Part shown: piece by piece, positions 1-9,365 of the stretch
How the letters are laid out: every line of letters begins with the position of its first letter
Numbering within the stretch: the first letter of the stretch is position 1
Program-made: the position numbers and the translations under genes
Source of the DNA: Brachybacterium timonense
GTDB taxonomy: Bacteria; Actinomycetota; Actinomycetes; Actinomycetales; Dermabacteraceae
Reading direction: 5' to 3'
NCBI RefSeq assembly: GCF_900258505.1
Contig: NZ_LT984895.1
Location: forward strand, 1,789,102 to 1,853,101
Length of the DNA stretch: 64,000 bases
The notes under the pieces: generated by a model
What the model was told of the DNA's origin: nothing
Database searches by the model: none
Seen by the model: only the letters and a program-made list of their open reading frames with translations

Positions 1-1864
1 CAAGCACAGATGCGGGCACCGCCTGCCCATACCGGAAGTCGAAACGCATCCGCCCCGGAGAGTTCTCCGAACCGGCCTGGGTGGCACCCTCGCCCAGCTC
101 CTCACGCAGCGCCTGATGCACCATGTGCGTAGCGGTGTGGGCGCGGGCAATCGCGCCGCGACGCTCCGTATCGATCTCCGCCACTGCGCCATCACCGGGC
201 GCCACGGTGCCCTCGACCAGGCGGCCCCGGTGGACGGTCAACCCCTTCACGGGAGCCTGCACATCATCCACTTCCACCAGGCCACCGCCTGCCAGGGCGA
301 TCCGGCCCTGATCGGCAAGCTGACCGCCGGCCTCGGCGTAGAACGGCGTCTCGGCCAGCACCAGTTCCACGTCGGCCGGAGCCTGTACGGAATCCACCAG
401 GGCACCATCCACCAGAACAGACTCCACCGTCGTGGCGACAGTGGACTCGGTGTACCCCAGGAAGGTGATCGGGCCACCACGGCCACTCAGCAGCCGGTTG
501 TAGAGCGCGGTATCGGTGTGGCCGCTCTTCTTGGAGGCGGCATCGGCGCGGGCACGCTCGCGCTGCTCCTGCATGGCGGCGCGGAAACCGGCCTCATCCA
601 CGCTGAGCCCTACTTCGTGCGCCATCTCGAGAGTCAGATCGATCGGGAAGCCGTACGTGTCGTGCAAACGAAACGCGTCCGTACCCGGAACAGTGGTGCT
701 GCCCGACGCTGTGAGGCCACCGACGACCTGGTCGAAGATCGTCGTGCCGCTGGTCAGCGTGCGCCGGAAGGAATCCTCCTCGGTGTGAATCACCTCGGCA
801 ATGCGCGCGAAGTCTGACTCCAGCTCGGGGTAGGACTCGACCATGACGTCCTTGGACACGGGCAGCAGCTCAGGCATCGCTGGCTCATCGTGGCCCAGCA
901 GACGCATCGAGCGCACGGCGCGTCGAATCAGGCGGCGCAGCACATAGCCGCGTCCCTCGTTTCCGGGGCGCACACCATCGGCCACCAGCATCATTGATGA
1001 GCGAACGTGATCAGCAATCACACGCATACGCACATCAGCCTCGGCATCCGCGCCATAGCGGAGGGACGTGAGCTCCTCGGTGCGGGCGATCACGGGGAAG
1101 ACCTGATCGGTCTCGTACATGTTCTGTTTGCCCTGCAGCAGGTACGCCAGGCGCTCGATGCCAAGCCCCGTATCGATCGATTTCTGGTCGAGCTCGCCGA
1201 GCAGCGGATAGTCCGCACCTGTGCCGGCGCCGCGCAGGAACTCGTCGAACACGAGGTTCCAGATCTCCAGGTAGCGGTCGCCACCGGGATCCACGGCGCC
1301 CCCCGTGGCCTCGGGACCGAACTCGGGGCCGCGGTCGTAATGCCATTCGCCGCAGCCGCCAGCGGGGCCAGGCTGACCGGTGGACCAGAAGTTCTCTTCC
1401 TTCGGCAGCCGCACGATGTGGCCGGGGTCCAGTCCGATGACCTTCGTCAGGTGGTCGTAGGAGACCTGGTCGTGTTCCCACAGCGTGATCCACATGCGGT
1501 CGGGCTCCAGGCCGAATCCGCCGTCCTCCTGGGAGGTGGTGATCAGTTCCCAGGACAGATCGATCGCGCCTTCTTTGAAGTAATCGCCGAAGGAGAAGTT
1601 TCCCGCCATCTGGAAGAACGTGCCGTGACGGGTGGTGCGGCCAACATTCTCGATGTCATTGGTGCGGATGCACTTCTGCACGCTTGCAACCCGCGGCCAC
1701 GGCGCCTGCTCGGTACCGACGATGTACGGGATGAACGGCACCATGCCGGCCACCGTGAACAGCAGCGAGGGGTCCGAGGCCACGAGGGAGTCGCTCGGGG
1801 CGATGTGGTGGTCCTTCGCGCCGAAGTGGTCAAGGAACCGACGGCGGATCTCAGCGGTGCGCAT
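1..1864 (-). CDS. alaS: Alanyl-tRNA synthetase, C-terminal part cut off by the window edge
   Basis: Cytosolic enzyme that charges tRNA-Ala with alanine and hydrolyses mischarged Ser- or Gly-tRNA. About 621 codons are visible; the 3' end lies outside the window. The protein opens MRTAEIRRRFLDHFGAKDHH, the usual AlaS N-terminus, which fixes the ATG at 1864. The class II catalytic domain follows. Near 110-140 the editing-domain zinc motif HTATH is encoded, followed by the expected downstream stretch containing GSENSPGRMRFDF. It lies downstream of rpsD on the same strand, separated by a strong hairpin, so it probably has its own promoter in the gap. Identity is certain; only the missing end is unknown. 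Confidence 0.97.
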   Translation of the reverse strand, partial: MRTAEIRRRFLDHFGAKDHHIAPSDSLVASDPSLLFTVAGMVPFIPYIVGTEQAPWPRVASVQKCIRTNDIENVGRTTRHGTFFQMAGNFSFGDYFKEGAIDLSWELITTSQEDGGFGLEPDRMWITLWEHDQVSYDHLTKVIGLDPGHIVRLPKEENFWSTGQPGPAGGCGEWHYDRGPEFGPEATGGAVDPGGDRYLEIWNLVFDEFLRGAGTGADYPLLGELDQKSIDTGLGIERLAYLLQGKQNMYETDQVFPVIARTEELTSLRYGADAEADVRMRVIADHVRSSMMLVADGVRPGNEGRGYVLRRLIRRAVRSMRLLGHDEPAMPELLPVSKDVMVESYPELESDFARIAEVIHTEEDSFRRTLTSGTTIFDQVVGGLTASGSTTVPGTDAFRLHDTYGFPIDLTLEMAHEVGLSVDEAGFRAAMQEQRERARADAASKKSGHTDTALYNRLLSGRGGPITFLGYTESTVATTVESVLVDGALVDSVQAPADVELVLAETPFYAEAGGQLADQGRIALAGGGLVEVDDVQAPVKGLTVHRGRLVEGTVAPGDGAVAEIDTERRGAIARAHTATHMVHQALREELGEGATQAGSENSPGRMRFDFRYGQAVPASVL

Positions 1865-1909
1865 GGAAGCAGGGTCCTTCCTGGGACGGACGGGGCTGGT
1901 CAGGTCAGA

Positions 1910-1959
1910 CACGACAGCCCCGGTCAGGGTACCGGAGTACACCTGCCGGGGCTGTCGTG
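1910..1959 (-). terminator. Long hairpin between rpsD and alaS
   Basis: A perfect 14-base inverted repeat (1910-1923 with 1946-1959) encloses a second imperfect stem (CAGG with CCTG, TAC with GTA) capped by CGGA. It lies 42 bases past the rpsD stop codon and 46 bases before the alaS start. There is no U-tract, which is common for actinobacterial terminators. Most likely it ends the rpsD transcript; a role as an alaS leader structure cannot be excluded. Confidence 0.7.
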
Positions 1960-2000
1960 ACTCCCGCGGTCGTGGCGCGGGACGGTGATCCGGGGGTGGA

Positions 2001-2627
2001 TCAGCGAGCGTAGTACTCGACGACCATCTGCACGTCGCAGGTCACGGGGACATCGGCGCGCTTGGGCTGCGAGACCAGCTTGGCCTTGAGCTCCTCCAGC
2101 TCGACCGACAGGTACGACGGGGTCGACGCGAGCACGTCGGAGTTCCCGCCCTCAGCGGCGATCTGGAACGGCTCCATGGCCTGGGATTTCGGCTTGATCT
2201 GAATGGTCTGGCCGGGCTTCACGCGGAACGACGGGCGGTCCACGATCTGGCCGTCGACGAGCACGTGACGGTGGGTGACAGCCTGGCGAGCCTGCAGGAT
2301 GGTGCGGGCGAAGCCGGCGCGCAGCACCAGGGCGTCCAGGCGGGACTCGAGCAGCTCCACCATCGACTCACCGGTCAGGCCCGGCATCTTCTTGGCGTCC
2401 ACGTAGGCGCGGTGCATCTGCTTCTCACGCAGCGCGTACTGAGCGCGCAGACGCTGCTTCTCCTTCAGACGCACCGCATAGTCGGACTCGGTGCGACGAC
2501 GGGCACGACCGTGCTCACCCGGGGGGTAGGGCCGCTTCTCGAAGTACTTGACCGACTTCGGGGTGAGCGGGAGGCCCAGAGCACGGGACAGGCGCGCCTG
2601 CCGGCGCGCACGCATGACGTTGGTCAC
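2001..2627 (-). CDS. rpsD: 30S ribosomal protein S4
   Basis: Primary 16S rRNA-binding protein that nucleates assembly of the small-subunit body. The 208 residues match the normal length of the family. The N-terminal domain has the typical KYFEKRPYPPGEHGRARRRT stretch, of the form without the zinc-binding cysteines. The S4 RNA-binding domain lies around residues 97-145 (SRLDALVLRAGFARTILQAR, then HVLVDG). It stands alone rather than in the alpha operon with rpsM, rpsK and rpoA, as is usual in many Micrococcales. The start is taken at MTNVMRARRQARLSR; an internal ATG five codons in is a possible alternative. Confidence 0.96.
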   Translation of the reverse strand: MTNVMRARRQARLSRALGLPLTPKSVKYFEKRPYPPGEHGRARRRTESDYAVRLKEKQRLRAQYALREKQMHRAYVDAKKMPGLTGESMVELLESRLDALVLRAGFARTILQARQAVTHRHVLVDGQIVDRPSFRVKPGQTIQIKPKSQAMEPFQIAAEGGNSDVLASTPSYLSVELEELKAKLVSQPKRADVPVTCDVQMVVEYYAR

Positions 2628-2760
2628 GAGGTTTACCTCAGTTTCGTGTGTGGTGAATCCAGTAAGGCAGCCGCGGATTCAGCGCAACACTGTATCGGAG
2701 GCGCGTGCTGCGGCTCAACGCAGTGCGGTCATCGGCACGCGAGTCGCACTGTGGAATCGA

Positions 2761-4128
2761 TCACTCACTGCCGCGCAGGATTCGTCGCAGGGCGCTGACC
2801 CGTTGAGCGGTCACGGATTCGGCGCCGATCTGCTTGGGCTCGTAATAGTCAACACCCACCAGGTCATCCGGCGGGTACTGCTGACTCAGGACGCCATGCG
2901 GGGCGTCATGCGCATACCGGTAGCCCTCGCCGTGGCCGAGCGTCGATGCGCCGGCGTAGTGGGCGTCGCGCAGCGCCGGCGGCACGGCGCCGCCGCGGCC
3001 GGAGCGCACATCTGCGATCGCGGCATCGAGCGCCTTATAGGAAGCATTCGATTTCGGCGCAGTCGCGATGTGCACCACAGCCTGGGCGAGCGGGATCCGC
3101 CCCTCCGGCATGCCCAGGAACTGCACGGCCTGCATCGCCGCGACCGCCACCTGCAGCGCTGTCGGATCAGCCATCCCCACTTCTTCGCTCGCGGCGATCA
3201 CCACGCGACGAGCGATGAACCGGGGATCCTCCCCCGCCTCGATCATGCGGGCCAGGTAATGCAGCGCCGCGTCGACATCACTGCCGCGCATCGACTTGAT
3301 GAACGCGCTGGTGATGTCGTAGTGCTGGTCACCGGCACGGTCGTAGCGGATCGCCGCCCGATTCACAGCCTGGGCGAGGATCTGGGCGTCGATCTCAGTG
3401 CGCTGCTCCATCAGCGCGGCGCTCGCCGCCGCCTCGAGCGAGGTGAGGATCTTGCGGGCATCACCACCGCCCAGCCGTAGCAGCGCCTCCAGAGCGTCAT
3501 CAGTGAGAGTGACGGCGCCGTCGAGACCATGAGGGGAGGTCAGCGCGCGGTCGACCAGAACAGCGAGGTCATCGCGGTCCAGCGACTCGAGCGTGAGCAC
3601 GATGGAGCGCGACAGCAACGGCGAGATGACCGAGAAATGCGGGTTCTCTGTCGTGGCCGCTACGAGCGTGACCCAACGGTTCTCCACCGACGGCAGCAGC
3701 GCATCCTGCTGAGACTTGGAGAACCGGTGCACCTCATCAACGAACAGCACGGTTTCTCGACCGGTGGTACGCAGACGGCTGCGCGCCGCATCGACGACGT
3801 CACGCACCTCCTTCACACCGGCGAGCACCGCACTGATCTCCACGAACTCGCGGTTCCCGCTCGAGGCCACCACATAGGCGAGGGTGGTCTTCCCGGTGCC
3901 GGGCGGTCCCCACAGAATCACCGAACTCGGAGACGTGCGTGAGTCGTCGGCGGCCACGAGACGGCGCAGCGGGCTTCCCGGAGAAAGTGCTTTCTTCTGG
4001 CCGACGATCTCTTCAAGCGTGCGCGGGCGCATCCTTACCGCCAGCGGGGCACGATGGTCCCGGTTGCGATCCGAGAGCGTACGCGGTGCTGGCTCATCAC
4101 CCGCGACGGAGAAGAGGTCGTCGTCCAT
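2761..4128 (-). CDS. rarA: Replication-associated recombination protein A (AAA+ ATPase)
   Basis: RarA/MgsA/WRNIP1-family ATPase that acts at stalled or gapped replication forks. In 455 residues it carries a Walker A motif GPPGTGKTT near residue 75, a Walker B motif FVDEVHRFSKSQQD and the AAA+ lid. The C-terminal tetramerisation region includes SAFIKSMRGSDVDAALHYLA, RRVVIAASEEVGMADP and a late conserved ARAM-like stretch. Length and domain order are normal. It follows rpsD by a 133-base gap and precedes pyrD on the same strand by 22 bases in genomic order, although pyrD is upstream in transcription. All motifs are intact. Confidence 0.95.
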   Translation of the reverse strand: MDDDLFSVAGDEPAPRTLSDRNRDHRAPLAVRMRPRTLEEIVGQKKALSPGSPLRRLVAADDSRTSPSSVILWGPPGTGKTTLAYVVASSGNREFVEISAVLAGVKEVRDVVDAARSRLRTTGRETVLFVDEVHRFSKSQQDALLPSVENRWVTLVAATTENPHFSVISPLLSRSIVLTLESLDRDDLAVLVDRALTSPHGLDGAVTLTDDALEALLRLGGGDARKILTSLEAAASAALMEQRTEIDAQILAQAVNRAAIRYDRAGDQHYDITSAFIKSMRGSDVDAALHYLARMIEAGEDPRFIARRVVIAASEEVGMADPTALQVAVAAMQAVQFLGMPEGRIPLAQAVVHIATAPKSNASYKALDAAIADVRSGRGGAVPPALRDAHYAGASTLGHGEGYRYAHDAPHGVLSQQYPPDDLVGVDYYEPKQIGAESVTAQRVSALRRILRGSE

Positions 4129-4150
4129 AGATCCAGGGTAGGCGGGGTGC

Positions 4151-5254
4151 TCAGGCCGTGCGGGCGAGCTCCCGAGCGATCCGACCTGGCCAGCCTGGCC
4201 CTTCGTAGATGAGACCTGTGAAGCCCTGCACGAGATCTGCTCCAGCTGCCAGACGCTTGGTCACATCCGCCGATGTGGTCACTCCACCGGCGCTGATCAC
4301 CACCATGTCACGCGGCAGCTCCTCGCGCAGCAGGTGCAGCACGTGGAGTGCGCGGCCGCTCAACACCGGCCCGGAGAGCCCACCCGCCCCGATCTGCTCG
4401 ATCTGGCCGCGCGGGCTGCGCAGTGACGTGGGCCGCTCCACCGTTGTGTTGGTGGCGATCACGCCGGCCAAGCCAAGCTCGCGCACCAGGTGTGCCACGG
4501 CCCGCACGTCGTCATCGTGCAGATCCGGGGCAATCTTCACCAGCACCGGCACATCGCGTCCGGTGCGAGCACGGCAGGCCTGCGACTCCTCCTGCACCGC
4601 TTCCAGCAGCGGTCGCAGCGCGTCAACGGACTGCAGATCCCGCAAGCCTGGCGTGTTCGGGCTCGACACGTTCACCGCGAGGTAGTCGGCGTACGGGGCG
4701 AGCAACCGGGCGCAGTCGCGGTAGTCGTCTGCTGCATCGGCGAGCTCGGTGGTGCGGTTCTTCCCGATGTTCACGCCGACCACGGCATCTCTGCCTGCTG
4801 CACTGCGTCGTAGGCGCGCGAGGCGACGGGCCATTGCCACGGCCCCCGCGTTGTTGAAACCCATCCGATTCACGAGCGCATGATCGTCCATCAGACGAAA
4901 TGAGCGCGGGCGGGGGTTGCCCGGCTGCGGTCGCGGGGTCACGGTCCCCACCTCGACGTGGCCGAATCCAAGGGCGATGAGCGCCCGCACGGCTTGTCCG
5001 TCTTTATCGAAGCCGGCGGCAAGGCCCACGGGGCTCTCGTGTTCACGGCCGAGCACCGTGCGGCGGGTCGGTGTATTCGCCTGACCTCTGTGGTGAAACA
5101 CGGCGCGCAGCACCGCGCAGCCGCCGGGAACCACCTGGGCGAGTCGCAGCGCGTCGATCACCGCGTGGTGGGCCCACTCGGGGTCGGTGTGCTTGAACAG
5201 TGTGCGGAAGAGGAATCGGTAGATCGTGGGCTCATCCGTGTCCAGTGTGTGCAT
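4151..5254 (-). CDS. pyrD: Dihydroorotate dehydrogenase (quinone), class 2
   Basis: Oxidises dihydroorotate to orotate in pyrimidine synthesis, passing electrons to menaquinone at the membrane. The 367-residue product has the class 2 N-terminal helical extension (YRFLFRTLFKHTDPEWAHH), the FMN-binding barrel with GFGHVEVGTVTPRPQPGNP, and the motif VNVSSPNTPGLRDLQ containing the catalytic serine of class 2 enzymes. A longer open frame runs upstream to 5602, but the ATG at 5254 is preceded by AGGAG and gives the standard N-terminus. The gene lies between two small membrane genes and rarA, all on the minus strand, with no other pyr gene near. Confidence 0.95.
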   Translation of the reverse strand: MHTLDTDEPTIYRFLFRTLFKHTDPEWAHHAVIDALRLAQVVPGGCAVLRAVFHHRGQANTPTRRTVLGREHESPVGLAAGFDKDGQAVRALIALGFGHVEVGTVTPRPQPGNPRPRSFRLMDDHALVNRMGFNNAGAVAMARRLARLRRSAAGRDAVVGVNIGKNRTTELADAADDYRDCARLLAPYADYLAVNVSSPNTPGLRDLQSVDALRPLLEAVQEESQACRARTGRDVPVLVKIAPDLHDDDVRAVAHLVRELGLAGVIATNTTVERPTSLRSPRGQIEQIGAGGLSGPVLSGRALHVLHLLREELPRDMVVISAGGVTTSADVTKRLAAGADLVQGFTGLIYEGPGWPGRIARELARTA

Positions 5255-5370
5255 GGTCTCCTCGCCCGCTTCGGGGTGCTCGTGACGTCTCCGTGCTTTA
5301 ACGGTGCATCCGTTATCGGTGTGCGCGCTGTTCCGGGTCTGGGATCCGCGCCGCATCCCGGTGCGAGGGG

Positions 5371-5808
5371 TCACTTCCCGTCGGCGACATGCAGGGTGCT
5401 GCGTCGTTTTCCGGCCGCCGACCGTGCGCGACAGATCAGCACTCCTGCGAGCACGGGAAGCAGTGCCGGGACGAACCCGTACCCGATTCCGTACTCGGAC
5501 CATACAGTTGCCTCCGGGAACCACGCCGGGACCAGAAGCGACATCGTGCCCACAGTGAACACACCCACCAGCTCGACCACCACGAGCGCCACGGCTGCGC
5601 ATGACGCTGGTCCGCGCCTCAGCAGCACGATGGTCATCGCGATGTAGGTGAGTGCGGCGAGCAGGGACAGCAGATACGCGAGCGGTGCACGCTCAAAATC
5701 TCGCAGGATTTGTACCAGGCTTCGTGCCGTGGCTGACAGCGCAAAGATGCCATACACGATCAGGAGCACCAAGACCGGACCGCGGGCCGATGTGGGGGGC
5801 TGTTTCAT
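5371..5808 (-). CDS. Small membrane protein of unknown function, four TM segments
   Basis: A 145-residue integral membrane protein with hydrophobic stretches around residues 13-30, 42-62, 68-92 and 105-125, and a basic C-terminal tail (RARSAAGKRRS). I do not recognise a family with confidence. Its start (MKQPPTSARG, ATG at 5808) overlaps the stop of the upstream membrane gene by four bases, so the two are translationally coupled and may form a complex. pyrD follows 116 bases further down. No catalytic motif is visible. Confidence 0.75.
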   Translation of the reverse strand: MKQPPTSARGPVLVLLIVYGIFALSATARSLVQILRDFERAPLAYLLSLLAALTYIAMTIVLLRRGPASCAAVALVVVELVGVFTVGTMSLLVPAWFPEATVWSEYGIGYGFVPALLPVLAGVLICRARSAAGKRRSTLHVADGK

Positions 5809-6218
5809 GCCGCCGCTCCCCCATAGATCCCGACGCCAGAGCCCAGAGCTGAGGTGACGCCATACGCCGCTGGCCAGATTTGTCCGAGCCGCACTTGCAG
5901 CACGATCAGGGTGCCCACAGCGACCGCGATCACGAGACTGCCGTAGCGCGAACGCTCGAACACCCCCAGCCAAATACCTGCCACCGGCAGCATGAGGCCC
6001 GTGAGCGCGTAGCCGTAGAGCGTGATCCGATCCGGTGGGGCGCCGCCACCCAGATCCTGCACGAGCAGCACGACCCCCTCGAGACCCCAGACGAGGGCGG
6101 CCAGCAGCGCCGCGCCCAGCAGCACCAGATCGGCCGCGAGATCCTTGACCACGTAGTAGATCGCGAGCAGTGCTGTCAGCGCGCTCACGACGTGAACGGT
6201 GATCACCAGGACCGTCAT
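5805..6218 (-). CDS. Small membrane protein of unknown function, first gene of a coupled pair
   Basis: A 137-residue protein made almost entirely of hydrophobic helices (for example VLVITVHVVSALTALLAIYY and VLLGAALLAALVWGLEGVVL), with about four membrane spans. The ATG at 6218 is preceded by AAAGGAG at good spacing; longer open frames upstream would run into the pepA promoter. It overlaps the next membrane gene by four bases. The pair is transcribed divergently from pepA. The family is unknown to me and the function cannot be inferred. Confidence 0.75.
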   Translation of the reverse strand: MTVLVITVHVVSALTALLAIYYVVKDLAADLVLLGAALLAALVWGLEGVVLLVQDLGGGAPPDRITLYGYALTGLMLPVAGIWLGVFERSRYGSLVIAVAVGTLIVLQVRLGQIWPAAYGVTSALGSGVGIYGGAAA

Positions 6219-6302
6219 CGATGCTCTCCTTTCTCGGGCACGGCGCACAGCAGGGTCTGGCCCGAGTGCGGGCATTCTCAACCGCATGGGCAGCTGTGCA
6301 CA

Positions 6303-6315
6303 TACGATAGGTCCA
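6303..6315 (+). promoter_or_regulatory. Candidate -10 box giving a leaderless pepA transcript
   Basis: TACGAT at 6303-6308 fits the actinobacterial TANNNT -10 pattern. The A of the pepA ATG (6315) lies seven bases downstream, where transcription would begin. No Shine-Dalgarno sequence is available, so a leaderless mRNA is likely. No convincing -35 box is seen. Confidence 0.5.
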
Positions 6316-7772
6316 TGCCTGAACTGATCGTGACCACTGCCGCTCCGACCGACGTCGACGCCGACGTCCTCCTCCTCCCGCTCCTGGCCGGTGCCGACGA
6401 CGCCGGCCCGCTCGTGCCGCAGATGCCTGAGCTCGGCGCTCTCGCTGCTGCTGTTGACGCCTCCACCGATGCGGGTGAGCTCACCCGCCTGCCCGCTGCC
6501 GAGGGTGTCCGCGCCCGCAGCGTACTGCTCGTCGGCGTCGGCGCCGAGGCCCTTGATGAGGTTGATCCGGAGGATCTGCGCATGGCTTTTGGCGCCGCCA
6601 CGCGCAGCCTCGCCGGAACCGACCACGCCGCGCTCGCTCTGCCCGGCGCCTCCGATGAGCAGCGCGCCGCCGCACTCGAGGGCGCTGCGCTCGGCGCCTA
6701 CGCCTTCACTGCGCACCGCACCGAGGCATCGTCGCCGAAGACCGCGCTCGCAACACTCACCGTCATCGCCTCCGATGAGGCGGCTGGGAAGTCCGCGGCC
6801 GAACGCGCCGGCGTTCTGGCCGACGTCGTCGCCATCACCCGCGATCTGGTGAACACCCCGCCGAACCTGCTGTACCCGGACGCGTTCGCCGCCCGTGCCC
6901 AGGAGCTCACCGCTGATCTACCGATCGAGGTGACCGTGCTGGACGAGAAGCAGCTCGCCGAGGGCGGCTACGGCGGCATCGTTGGGGTGGGTCAGGGCTC
7001 GACTCGGCCGCCGCGTCTGGTGCGTCTCTCCTACGCGCCCGCGAACTCCCACGGCTCCGTGGCGCTGGTGGGCAAGGGCATCACCTTCGACACCGGCGGC
7101 ATCTCCCTGAAGCCTGCCAAGGGCATGGATGACATGACTTCCGATATGAGCGGTGCCGCTACCGTGCTGGCCGCCACCATCGGTGCCGCGAAGCTCGGCC
7201 TCGACGTGACGGTCACCACCTTCCTGGCGCTCGCCGAGAACATGCCCGGCGGTGGAGCACAGCGCCCCGGTGATGTCGTCACCATGCGCAACGGCACCAC
7301 AGTGGAGGTGCTCAACACTGACGCGGAGGGCCGCATGGTCATGGCCGACGCGCTCGTGGACGCTGCCGCGACCGAGCCTGATCTGCTGATCGACGTCGCC
7401 ACCCTCACCGGTGCGGCCGTGGTTGCGCTGGGCACCCGCACTGCTGGCGTGATGGGCACCGAGGGCGGCCGCGAGTCCGTGCTCGCCGCCGCAGACGCCT
7501 CCGGTGAGCCGTTCTGGCCGCTGCCCTTCCCCAAGGAGCTGCGCAAGGATCTCAACGGCCGCGTCGCCGACCTCTCCAATATCGGCGACCGACCGGGCGG
7601 TGCGCTCTCCGCTGGCATCTTCCTGCGCGAATTCGTGGGCGAGACGGAGTGGGCGCACATCGACATCGCCGGACCGGCATTCACGGCGAAGCCCTGGGGC
7701 TACACCAGCGTGGGCGCCACCGGCATGAGCGTACGCACCGTGCTGGCCGTCCTCGAGCAGCGCGCCCGCTGA
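6315..7772 (+). CDS. pepA: Leucyl aminopeptidase (M17 family)
   Basis: Cytosolic two-metal exopeptidase that removes N-terminal residues from peptides. The 485-residue product has the variable N-terminal domain (1 to about 170) and the catalytic domain. The signature NTDAEGRMVMADAL and the metal- and substrate-binding stretch KGITFDTGGISLKPAKGMDD are both intact. The start is set at MPELIVTTAAP because the upstream in-frame sequence lacks protein-like composition and a -10 box lies just before this ATG. It is monocistronic: a perfect hairpin follows directly after the stop codon. Confidence 0.96.
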   Translation: MPELIVTTAAPTDVDADVLLLPLLAGADDAGPLVPQMPELGALAAAVDASTDAGELTRLPAAEGVRARSVLLVGVGAEALDEVDPEDLRMAFGAATRSLAGTDHAALALPGASDEQRAAALEGAALGAYAFTAHRTEASSPKTALATLTVIASDEAAGKSAAERAGVLADVVAITRDLVNTPPNLLYPDAFAARAQELTADLPIEVTVLDEKQLAEGGYGGIVGVGQGSTRPPRLVRLSYAPANSHGSVALVGKGITFDTGGISLKPAKGMDDMTSDMSGAATVLAATIGAAKLGLDVTVTTFLALAENMPGGGAQRPGDVVTMRNGTTVEVLNTDAEGRMVMADALVDAAATEPDLLIDVATLTGAAVVALGTRTAGVMGTEGGRESVLAAADASGEPFWPLPFPKELRKDLNGRVADLSNIGDRPGGALSAGIFLREFVGETEWAHIDIAGPAFTAKPWGYTSVGATGMSVRTVLAVLEQRAR

Positions 7773-7776
7773 GCAT

Positions 7777-7826
7777 CGTCGATCCGTTGGGGCGACCTCG
7801 AGCGGTGCCGCCCCAACGGATCGACG
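7777..7826 (+). terminator. Terminator after pepA
   Basis: A perfect 18-base inverted repeat (7777-7794 and 7809-7826) with a 14-base loop, starting five bases after the pepA stop codon. There is no U-tract. It separates pepA from the lpdA promoter region. Confidence 0.85.
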
Positions 7827-7847
7827 AGACGTGTCCGCTTCGTGCCC

Positions 7848-7853
7848 TAGCAT
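7848..7853 (+). promoter_or_regulatory. Candidate -10 box for lpdA
   Basis: TAGCAT lies after the pepA terminator and 88 bases before the lpdA start codon, the only TANNNT box well placed in this gap. A -35 box is not evident. Confidence 0.4.
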
Positions 7854-7941
7854 GGATCCCGCAGGCGGCACGGGACAGGACGCCTCGAGCGTCCGACGAT
7901 GCACCGCTGGAGAATCCGAACCCAAACAAGGGAGCACACAG

Positions 7942-9345
7942 GTGGCGGAATCAACCACTGACCAGTTCGACGTCGTGATCCTGGGCGGTGGCAGCGGTGG
8001 CTACGCGGCCGCCCTGCGAGGCGCCCAGCTCGGGCAGCGCATCGCTCTGGTGGAGAAAGACAAGCTCGGCGGCACCTGCCTGCATCGCGGCTGCGTGCCG
8101 ACGAAGGCTCTGCTGCACGTGGCCGAGGTCGCTGAGGCACCGTCCGAAGGCAAGGACCTCGGCCTGGACCTCTCGCTCAACAGCATCGATGTCGAGAAGA
8201 TGCTGAGCTTCAAGGACAAGACCATCTCGCGCCTCTACAAGGGCCTGCAGGGGCTGGTGAAGTCCCGCAAGGTTGAATACGTCGAGGGCTTCGGCCGCCT
8301 GACAGGCAAGAACACTGTGACCGTGGAGACCGAGAACGGCACCCGCGAACTGCACGGGAAGAACATCATTCTGGCCTCGGGCTCCTTCTCGAAGACCATC
8401 CCGGGCATCGAGCTTGGCGGCCGCTTCCTGGACTCGGAGGCCGCGCTGCAGCTGCCGGTCGTCCCGAAGAACCCCATCGTGCTGGGCGGCGGCGTGATCG
8501 GCGTCGAGTTCGCCTCTGTGTGGAAGTCGCTCGGCGCGGAATCCGTCACCATCATCGAAGGTCTGCCGCACCTGGCCGCGAACGAGGATGAGGCGCTGTC
8601 CAAGGCTCTTGAGCGTGCTTTCAAGAAGCGCGGCATCACCTTCAGCTTGGGCGTGTTCACCGAGAAGGCAGAGCAGAGCGAGGACGGCGTCAAGGTCACC
8701 CTCGCGGACGGCACCGTGTATGAAGGCGACTACCTGTTGGTGGCCGTCGGCCGTGGCCCGAACACCAAGGATCTCGGGTACGAACAGCAGGGCATCGAGA
8801 TGGACCGCGGCTTCGTGCTCGCCAACAAGGAGACCCTGGAGACGAACGTGCCCGGCATTTACGCCGTGGGCGACATCGTGCCGGGTCTGCAGCTGGCCCA
8901 CCGCGGCTTCCAGCAGGGCATCTTCGTCGCTGAGCGCATCGCGGGTCAGGACCCGGCTCCGATCGTCGAATCGGGCATCCCCCGCATCACCTACTGCGAG
9001 CCGCAGCTCGGCTCCGTGGGCCTCACCGAGAAGCAGGCCAAGGAGCAGTTCGGCGATGACAGTGTCGAGACCTACGAGTACAACCTGGGCGGCAACGGCA
9101 AGTCCCAAATCCTCGGCACCACCGGCTTCATCAAGCTGGTGCGCGAGAAGAACGGCCCCATCGTGGGCGTCCACATGATCGGTGCTCGTATGTCCGAGCT
9201 CATGGGCGAAGCCCAGCTGATCGTCAACTGGGAGGCCTACCCCGAGGATGTCGCCTCCCTCATCCATGGTCATCCCTCGCAGCATGAGGCGATGGGCGAG
9301 GCCGCACTGGCTCTCGCCGGCAAGCCGCTGCACGCCCACGCCTGA
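7942..9345 (+). CDS. lpdA: Dihydrolipoyl dehydrogenase (E3)
   Basis: FAD enzyme that reoxidises the dihydrolipoyl arms of 2-oxo-acid dehydrogenase complexes and reduces NAD+. The 467 residues carry an N-terminal FAD motif ([19 protein letters not shown]), the redox disulfide in [17 protein letters not shown], a second Rossmann motif for NAD ([19 protein letters not shown]), the [13 protein letters not shown]-like segment, and the C-terminal active-site motif [13 protein letters not shown]. The GTG at 7942 is preferred over an upstream in-frame ATG because GGGAG precedes it and the N-terminus then matches the family. The E2 gene follows after 20 bases, so both are probably one operon. Confidence 0.96.
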   Translation: MAESTTDQFDVVILGGGSGGYAAALRGAQLGQRIALVEKDKLGGTCLHRGCVPTKALLHVAEVAEAPSEGKDLGLDLSLNSIDVEKMLSFKDKTISRLYKGLQGLVKSRKVEYVEGFGRLTGKNTVTVETENGTRELHGKNIILASGSFSKTIPGIELGGRFLDSEAALQLPVVPKNPIVLGGGVIGVEFASVWKSLGAESVTIIEGLPHLAANEDEALSKALERAFKKRGITFSLGVFTEKAEQSEDGVKVTLADGTVYEGDYLLVAVGRGPNTKDLGYEQQGIEMDRGFVLANKETLETNVPGIYAVGDIVPGLQLAHRGFQQGIFVAERIAGQDPAPIVESGIPRITYCEPQLGSVGLTEKQAKEQFGDDSVETYEYNLGGNGKSQILGTTGFIKLVREKNGPIVGVHMIGARMSELMGEAQLIVNWEAYPEDVASLIHGHPSQHEAMGEAALALAGKPLHAHA

Positions 9346-9365
9346 GCCCTCCGAAGGAGAACATC

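Noticed and set aside
1865-2000. T-box riboswitch before alaS
   Set aside because: No T-box sequence or specifier loop is seen; the long hairpin is better explained as the rpsD terminator.
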